Source: Bin87 sp034423575
GTDB lineage: Bacteria; Chloroflexota; Dehalococcoidia; Lucifugimonadales; UBA3495
Length of the DNA: 64,000 nt
Direction of reading: 5' to 3'
Assembly (NCBI GenBank): GCA_034423575.1
Contig: DAOUIF010000013.1
Coordinates: forward strand, 1 to 64,000
The translations under genes and the position numbers were made by a program. Position 1 is the first letter of the stretch, and every line of letters begins with the position of its first letter. Under the pieces are notes generated by a model, which saw nothing but the letters and a program-made list of their open reading frames with translations, did not search any database and had not been told where the DNA came from. Below are positions 59,678-64,000 of this stretch, piece after piece.

Positions 59678-60859
59678 CTAACCCCTCGGCAACCCCAAGC
59701 CACGCCCAGCGACAATGCCACGCTGCACTTCGGAGGTGCCGCCGGCAATCTTGTGGGAGAAACTGATCATCCAGTTTTCCGGCAGGCGCCCATTCAGGGG
59801 CGCTCGCTTTTCGCCACGCCCCAACGCCCCTTCGAGACCCGCCACCTCCAGCACGCTGTTGGCCGACCGGTGCAAAGTCTCGCTCCCGAAAGCCTTGCTC
59901 ATGGACGCTTCTTTATTCGGGACCAGTCCTTCCCCTTGCATCCAGGCCACGTTGTAGGCCATCAGGCGCGCCACCTCGCATTCCACGTAGCGATCGGCCA
60001 GCAGGTTTCTCACCCAGGGCTGTTGCGTGACTTTGACCCCGTTCCGCAAGGTCTGCCCGGCGTACTCCCTCGTGTCATCCAGCAGTCGCCTCGCGATGGC
60101 CGAATAATCGATCCCCGACCGTTCGAAGTCCAGCAGGGTTACCGCCACATACCAACCGCGATTTTCCTCGCCGACCAGGTTGCTGCTGGGCACACGCACG
60201 TTGTCGAAAATCACTTGGTTGAACTCGTGCCCGCCAGTCATGTTGACCACTGGCCGCACCTCTACTCCCGGCGTTTTCATGTCGACCAGGATGAAACTGA
60301 TTCCCCGGTGCCTGGGCGCTTCCGGATCGGTCCGGGCCAGGCACATGATCCAGTCGGAATGGTGCGCCAGCGTCGTCCAGATCTTGGATCCATTGATCAC
60401 GTATTCGTCGCCGTCCCGCACTGCCCTGGTGCTCAGCGAGGCCAAATCGGAGCCTGATTCGGGTTCGCTGTAACCCTGGCACCACTGAATTTCACCCCGC
60501 GCGATGGGAGGCAGGTGAGCCTGTTTCTGCTCTTCGCTGCCGTGGATCATCAACGTGGGGCCCAGCATACGCACGCCGAATATATCCCGCCCCGGCGCCC
60601 GGAGGTAGGCCAACTCTTCGTTGTAAATTGCCGACCGCACCGGTGAGGCATCCTGTCCGCCGTACTCCTCCGGCCAGTGCATCGTCAACCACCCACGCTC
60701 CGCCAGCCGGCCCCTGAGGTGCATGGTGAAGTCCCAATCGTACTCCTCGGGCCAACGCCCGCCGCCTTCCCAGTCGGCTGGCAGCTCCGACTGGATGAAC
60801 TGGCGCAGTTCGCCTCGGAAATGATCCTCTTCCGGAGTGAAGCAGTACTCCAAACCCAT
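59678..60859 (-). CDS. Acyl-CoA dehydrogenase family protein
   Basis: A 393-aa flavoenzyme of the acyl-CoA dehydrogenase family, which removes two hydrogens next to the CoA thioester. The FAD-contact motif WCQGYSEPESGSDLASL lies near residue 130, the second signature IWTTLAHHSDWIMCLART near 160, and the C-terminal GGTSEVQRGIVAGRGLGLPR near 375 (landmarks). The position of the catalytic Glu was not fixed by eye. GGGAGG is very close to the ATG. A stand-alone Lrp-type domain is encoded upstream on the same strand. Confidence 0.92.
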   Translation of the reverse strand: MGLEYCFTPEEDHFRGELRQFIQSELPADWEGGGRWPEEYDWDFTMHLRGRLAERGWLTMHWPEEYGGQDASPVRSAIYNEELAYLRAPGRDIFGVRMLGPTLMIHGSEEQKQAHLPPIARGEIQWCQGYSEPESGSDLASLSTRAVRDGDEYVINGSKIWTTLAHHSDWIMCLARTDPEAPRHRGISFILVDMKTPGVEVRPVVNMTGGHEFNQVIFDNVRVPSSNLVGEENRGWYVAVTLLDFERSGIDYSAIARRLLDDTREYAGQTLRNGVKVTQQPWVRNLLADRYVECEVARLMAYNVAWMQGEGLVPNKEASMSKAFGSETLHRSANSVLEVAGLEGALGRGEKRAPLNGRLPENWMISFSHKIAGGTSEVQRGIVAGRGLGLPRG

Positions 60860-60907
60860 GCCTCCCGCGAGATCAGGTAACCGGCTTGATCAACACTTGA
60901 GATGTCA

Positions 60908-61144
60908 TCAAGCGTCCACGGCTACGCACGTCACGGTTCGCACGACGCCCACCACCGTGTGGATCTTCTCCGTAACCAGTCCGCCTACCACCGACATGTC
61001 CTCGCCGGAAATCACCGCGATGATGTCGTAGGGGCCGGTAACCACATCCACTGACTCGATGCCGTCCAGGTCTCGCAAGGTGTTGGCTACGTCCCTGGTG
61101 CGCCCAACGGCGGTTTCAACCAGCAAAAAGGCTTTCGTTGCCAT
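60908..61144 (-). CDS. Stand-alone Lrp/AsnC ligand-binding domain protein
   Basis: A 78-aa protein that is a single Lrp/AsnC effector (RAM) domain with no DNA-binding part. Typical wording: AFLLVETAVGRTRDVA at the start, DVVTGPYDIIAVI in the middle. Such proteins assemble as rings and bind amino acids; they may regulate enzymes or partner regulators. CAGGAGA lies before the ATG. It is 48 bp upstream of the acyl-CoA dehydrogenase gene, so the two are likely one transcript and may be linked in control. Confidence 0.9.
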   Translation of the reverse strand: MATKAFLLVETAVGRTRDVANTLRDLDGIESVDVVTGPYDIIAVISGEDMSVVGGLVTEKIHTVVGVVRTVTCVAVDA

Positions 61145-61263
61145 GGTTTGCCATCTCCTGATTCAAGGGTGAAGTTGGGCAGAATCGGCAGGATGGAACC
61201 CTGCTCCACGCGCCGGGCAATTCTACGGTGGCCCCATGGGGGTGTCAATCGAACCCGGCTGCG

Positions 61264-62136
61264 CTACAACTCGGACGCCAACCGGCGAACCAAGTCTGCT
61301 GCCGCTTCCCGGGTGTCCTCGCGCTTCAGCGCATACTCCAGCGACGCCCTCATCAGCCCCAATGGGTTGCCGCCATCGTACCGCATCCCGTCAAACTCGC
61401 AGGCGTAAACCGCCATATCTTCCATCAGCAACGCCAGGCCATCGGTCAACTGGATCTCGCCCCGGGCGCCGGGCGGCGTTCGCTCCAGGCAATCAAAAAC
61501 CTGTGCCGGCAGCAGGTATCGGCCCACAATGGACAGGTTCGACGGCGCCGTCCCGGGCGGCGGCTTTTCCACCAACCCGTTGACCCGATGCCGGCCTTCG
61601 CCCGAAGGTTCTGAATCCACCACGCCGTAATTGTGCACCAACTCCCACGGCACGCGCTCCACTGCAACCGCCGCCGCATCCTCTTCGCCGGCCACTGCCG
61701 CCATCATCTGGGACAGCACTCCCGGCGTGTGGTCGACGATGTCGTCGGGCAAAATCACGGCGAAGGACTCATCTCCCACAGCTTCGCGCGCCGTAAGCAC
61801 CGCGTGCCCCAATCCCAACGGTTCTTGCTGGATCACGAACGATACATCGGCCAGGTCCGCTCCGGCCCGCACCTTCTCCAGAAGCTGCGCGTCACCGGCC
61901 AATCGCGCTTCCAGATCCGGTCGAGGCCGGAAGTACTCGGCGACGCTCTCTTTACCGGGGGAAGTGACGACAATCACATCGGTTACACCCGCTTCCGCCG
62001 CCTCCTCGATCACGTACTGCAACATCGGCCGGTCGAGTATCGGCAGCAACTCCTTGGGCACAGACCGGGTTACCGGGAGAAACCTGGTCCCGAGCCCAGC
62101 GGCCGGTATGACTGCTTTACGAATCGCGGCACACAT
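61264..62136 (-). CDS. galU: UTP--glucose-1-phosphate uridylyltransferase
   Basis: A 290-aa nucleotidyltransferase making UDP-glucose from UTP and glucose 1-phosphate. The nucleotide motif is IPAAGLGTRFLPVTRSVPKELL near residues 8-29 (landmark), with FVIQQEPLGLGHAV near 100, the metal-site VILPDDIVD near 127, VEKPPPG near 188 and GEIQLTDGL near 225. ATG 62136 is used; a TTG three codons earlier is possible. TATGAT lies eight bases before it, so the message may be leaderless. Its product would feed the UDP-sugar dehydrogenase at 39887. Confidence 0.95.
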   Translation of the reverse strand: MCAAIRKAVIPAAGLGTRFLPVTRSVPKELLPILDRPMLQYVIEEAAEAGVTDVIVVTSPGKESVAEYFRPRPDLEARLAGDAQLLEKVRAGADLADVSFVIQQEPLGLGHAVLTAREAVGDESFAVILPDDIVDHTPGVLSQMMAAVAGEEDAAAVAVERVPWELVHNYGVVDSEPSGEGRHRVNGLVEKPPPGTAPSNLSIVGRYLLPAQVFDCLERTPPGARGEIQLTDGLALLMEDMAVYACEFDGMRYDGGNPLGLMRASLEYALKREDTREAAADLVRRLASEL

Positions 62137-62222
62137 CGCGTTCAATCATAGCACGGCACTCCGGTTTGTCCGGAGGATACGGAGCGGCTACCCAAGCTCC
62201 AGCCGCCAGGCGGAGGCGCCAG

Positions 62223-62489
62223 CTACTCAGGATTAGACAAACGCTCGGTTTTGTCGATCTGTTGTGTGGCGACCCGCCGGGTGCTGGCCAGATAAGCAAT
62301 CACAATCATTGCCGGCATGGCCAAGATGATTATTCCGATGATGATGACCACGGTGAGTTCGGTGAAGCCCAGCTTGCCCAGCAGGATATGGCTCAAGGCA
62401 GCCATGATCCATTGCAGGAGCGTCGGGTCCGCCTCCCCGTGATGGCGTCCTAGCGACGCCAGTATGGCAACGAACGTAGTTCCGCCCAC
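62223..62489 (-). CDS. Small single-span membrane protein
   Basis: An 88-aa protein with one strong hydrophobic helix (VVIIIGIIILAMPAMIVIAYL) near residues 47-67 and a short charged C-terminus. The start is a GTG preceded by GGAG at good spacing; an internal ATG at 62405 would leave a 60-aa form. No family is recognised. It lies between the MFS carrier and galU on the same strand, 37 bp after the carrier, so it may be a small partner of the transporter. Confidence 0.6.
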   Translation of the reverse strand: MGGTTFVAILASLGRHHGEADPTLLQWIMAALSHILLGKLGFTELTVVIIIGIIILAMPAMIVIAYLASTRRVATQQIDKTERLSNPE

Positions 62490-62526
62490 GGCGGTCTCCG
62501 CAGGTCAAGCCTATCGCGGTATGGTT

Positions 62527-63999
62527 CTAATACCTTCCGCCCGCGCCCGCCGTGGCCAACTGCGGGCTGGCCTCTGCCGGGCGCGAGTTGTACCGGCTGG
62601 AGTAGTGGTACTCCTTGATGCTGTAGGCCATTATCGCAGCCGGAATCAGCGTCAGGCCCGCAATGAGGAACGGCCAGAAATAGCTGTTGCCGAACCATTC
62701 GTAGGCGTAGCCGGCGAACTGGATGCTGAAAAACGACCCGATCTGGTGCGAGAAAAACACCCAGCCGCTGATTGTCCCCAGCGCGCGGAACCCGTAAACA
62801 TCGGCCGTCAGCGTCGACGTCAGGGGCACACTGGCCACCCACGACATGCCAGACAGCATGGCGAACGCCACCAGTCCCAACATTCCATAGCCCATCATTG
62901 GCAGGAACACCAGACACATAAAGGCCACCCCGCGCGTTGCATACACCAGCGCGAGAACGTTCTTGCGACGCATTCGGTCGCCCATGAACCCGGTGATGAT
63001 CACCCCCGCGGCGTTGAGTCCGGTCATGATGCCGAACATCAACGCGGCGAATACCTTCTTGTCGTCAAAGGTCATCCACAGGAAGTTGACCGTTTCCGGC
63101 AGGATGTCCTCCGCGTACGGTATGAAATGTATGCTCAGCAATCCCGTAGTGATGCCGCAAACCACGTAGGCTCCGGACAACTGCCACATGGGCGGCGTCT
63201 TGAAACACTGCCGCCAACTGTTGACTTCGTACAGTCCCGACTGACGCTGCTGCGGTGCGCTCCCGGCGGGAGCGTCTTCAGGGTTGGGGTCGCCGTCGGG
63301 GTTGAGGCCCATTTCCTGCGGGTTCGGCCGCAGGAAGAACACCGCCAGCGGCGCGGAGAGGAACACCACCATCGCGCCCAACAGGAACCACACCGTGCGC
63401 CACCCGACCAGTTCCACCCCGGCGATATTCAGGCTGGCGTTGTCGATGACGCCCATCAGGTATGCCGCAAAGGGGATCATCAGCAGGCCGCCGATGGAGG
63501 TGCCTGCCGCCGCCAGTCCCGTGGCTTTGCTGCGCTTGCGACGGAACCACCGCACCACCAGGGCCAGCATGTTGGTTATAGACGCCGCGCTCAGACAGGT
63601 GTTGATCACGATGGAGAACACCACGATGAACCACAGCAGGTCCAGCGGGATGCTGATCACGCCCAGGTTGAGGGAATGGTTCAGGTCCTGCATGAAGGCC
63701 AGGCTCATGATCGCCAGGCCCATTACGGACAAACCGATGCCGAAGACCCGGCGCGGCCCGTACTTGTCAAACAACGCGCCCATTATGGGCTGCATGGCCC
63801 CGTTGATGAGGAAGCCGACGGAGCCCACCCAGGAAATATCAGAGCGGTCCCACCCGAAAGTGGGTTCCATCTCGGTGACGAACAGGCCGAACCCCTGCCG
63901 GCCCGGCATTGACAAGAAGGAAACGAAGAAACAGGTGGCGACGATGTACCATCCGAAGTACATCGGCGCGGTAACCGGCGCTGCGGATTTGGTAGTCAT
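62527..63999 (-). CDS. MFS transporter (monocarboxylate/oxalate-formate type)
   Basis: A 490-aa carrier with about 12 membrane segments and a central hydrophilic loop (about residues 230-265, with NPDGDPNPEDAPAG). Motif A-like loop ALFDKYGPRRV follows segment 2. The N-terminus and the RWFRRKRSKATGLAAAGTSIGG region are typical of the monocarboxylate porter and OxlT-like groups, so it probably takes up a carboxylate. It differs from the two EntS-like carriers at 18755 and 20226. The ATG is one base from the window edge, so its ribosome site cannot be seen. Confidence 0.9.
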   Translation of the reverse strand: MTTKSAAPVTAPMYFGWYIVATCFFVSFLSMPGRQGFGLFVTEMEPTFGWDRSDISWVGSVGFLINGAMQPIMGALFDKYGPRRVFGIGLSVMGLAIMSLAFMQDLNHSLNLGVISIPLDLLWFIVVFSIVINTCLSAASITNMLALVVRWFRRKRSKATGLAAAGTSIGGLLMIPFAAYLMGVIDNASLNIAGVELVGWRTVWFLLGAMVVFLSAPLAVFFLRPNPQEMGLNPDGDPNPEDAPAGSAPQQRQSGLYEVNSWRQCFKTPPMWQLSGAYVVCGITTGLLSIHFIPYAEDILPETVNFLWMTFDDKKVFAALMFGIMTGLNAAGVIITGFMGDRMRRKNVLALVYATRGVAFMCLVFLPMMGYGMLGLVAFAMLSGMSWVASVPLTSTLTADVYGFRALGTISGWVFFSHQIGSFFSIQFAGYAYEWFGNSYFWPFLIAGLTLIPAAIMAYSIKEYHYSSRYNSRPAEASPQLATAGAGGRY

Positions 64000-64000
64000 A

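Noticed and set aside
62464..63912. 482-aa plus-strand frame opposite the MFS carrier
   Set aside because: Gln/His/Arg-rich shadow of a clear 12-span membrane protein.
1..64000. tRNA, rRNA or tmRNA genes
   Set aside because: No stretch in the intergenic gaps showed a TTCGA-type T-loop with matching acceptor arms, or conserved rRNA words; a covariance search would be needed to be certain.

Overview
The window is GC-rich bacterial DNA with about 65 tightly packed protein genes. No rRNA or tRNA gene was recognised by eye. The gene mix suggests an uncultured heterotrophic Chloroflexota of the SAR202/Dehalococcoidia type: three luciferase-like flavin monooxygenases, three GMC flavoenzymes, two LigB-type dioxygenases, an HpaB-type hydroxylase, a DUF1800/DUF1501 pair, several beta-propellers and three MFS carriers around a few housekeeping genes. 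This placement is an inference from gene content; no rRNA or marker tree could be run. Most starts have a good GGAGG-type ribosome site, and TTG and GTG starts are common.

Layout. 0.3-7 kb, minus strand: SDR, GMC oxidoreductase, beta-helix protein, a small Cys-rich protein, LigB dioxygenase, a small hypothetical and a DUF1932-type dehydrogenase. 7-12.3 kb, plus strand: a run of sulfurtransferase, flavin monooxygenase, LUD protein, ICL/PEP-mutase-like lyase and GMC oxidoreductase. 12.3-18.6 kb: CYTH protein, Gfo/Idh oxidoreductase, maleate-isomerase-like protein, alpha/beta hydrolase, a strong terminator, then VOC, lactonase-type propeller and BNR propeller. 18.7-21.5 kb: two convergent MFS carriers. 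22-29.1 kb, plus strand: DUF1800, DUF1501, NHL propeller, MqnA-like protein, dienelactone hydrolase and DUF255 thioredoxin protein. 29.2-36.3 kb: flavin monooxygenase and atypical SDR (minus), 2-hydroxyacid dehydrogenase (plus), a two-module ABC permease (minus), another monooxygenase (plus), ThuA protein (minus). 36.4-39.8 kb: a small island with an aspartic protease, a BrnT/BrnA toxin-antitoxin pair, an unrecognised 292-aa protein and a zinc-finger helicase. 39.9-44.5 kb: UDP-sugar dehydrogenase, epimerase and two tandem PuuE-like deacetylases. 44.6-55.4 kb: AAA ATPase with a leaderless promoter, amidohydrolase, HpaB hydroxylase, second LigB, third GMC, a small DNA-binding-like protein between two hairpins, VOC, amidohydrolase, SIS and carboxymuconolactone-decarboxylase-like proteins. 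55.5-64 kb: alaS, ruvX, a small HTH protein, a membrane protein, acyl-CoA dehydrogenase, a stand-alone Lrp ligand-binding domain, galU, a small membrane protein and an MFS carrier.

How the genes may work together. Much of the window reads as oxidative catabolism of small organic, probably aromatic or alicyclic, compounds: uptake by MFS carriers, hydroxylation, alcohol oxidation (GMC), ring opening (LigB), and hydrolysis, isomerisation and lyase steps, then beta-oxidation. Substrates cannot be read from sequence. A notable trend is that several of these enzymes keep the fold but change a textbook catalytic or metal-binding residue (both LigB copies, one SDR, the Gfo/Idh protein, the maleate-isomerase-like protein, the alpha/beta hydrolase, the ICL-like lyase).

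Three families of palindromic intergenic repeats punctuate the genes: four copies of a roughly 93-bp element, two copies of a roughly 100-bp element, and three short hairpins with an AGGGG/CCCCT stem, two of which bracket one small gene. Clear vegetative-type promoters were found before alaS, before a small HTH gene and before the AAA ATPase.
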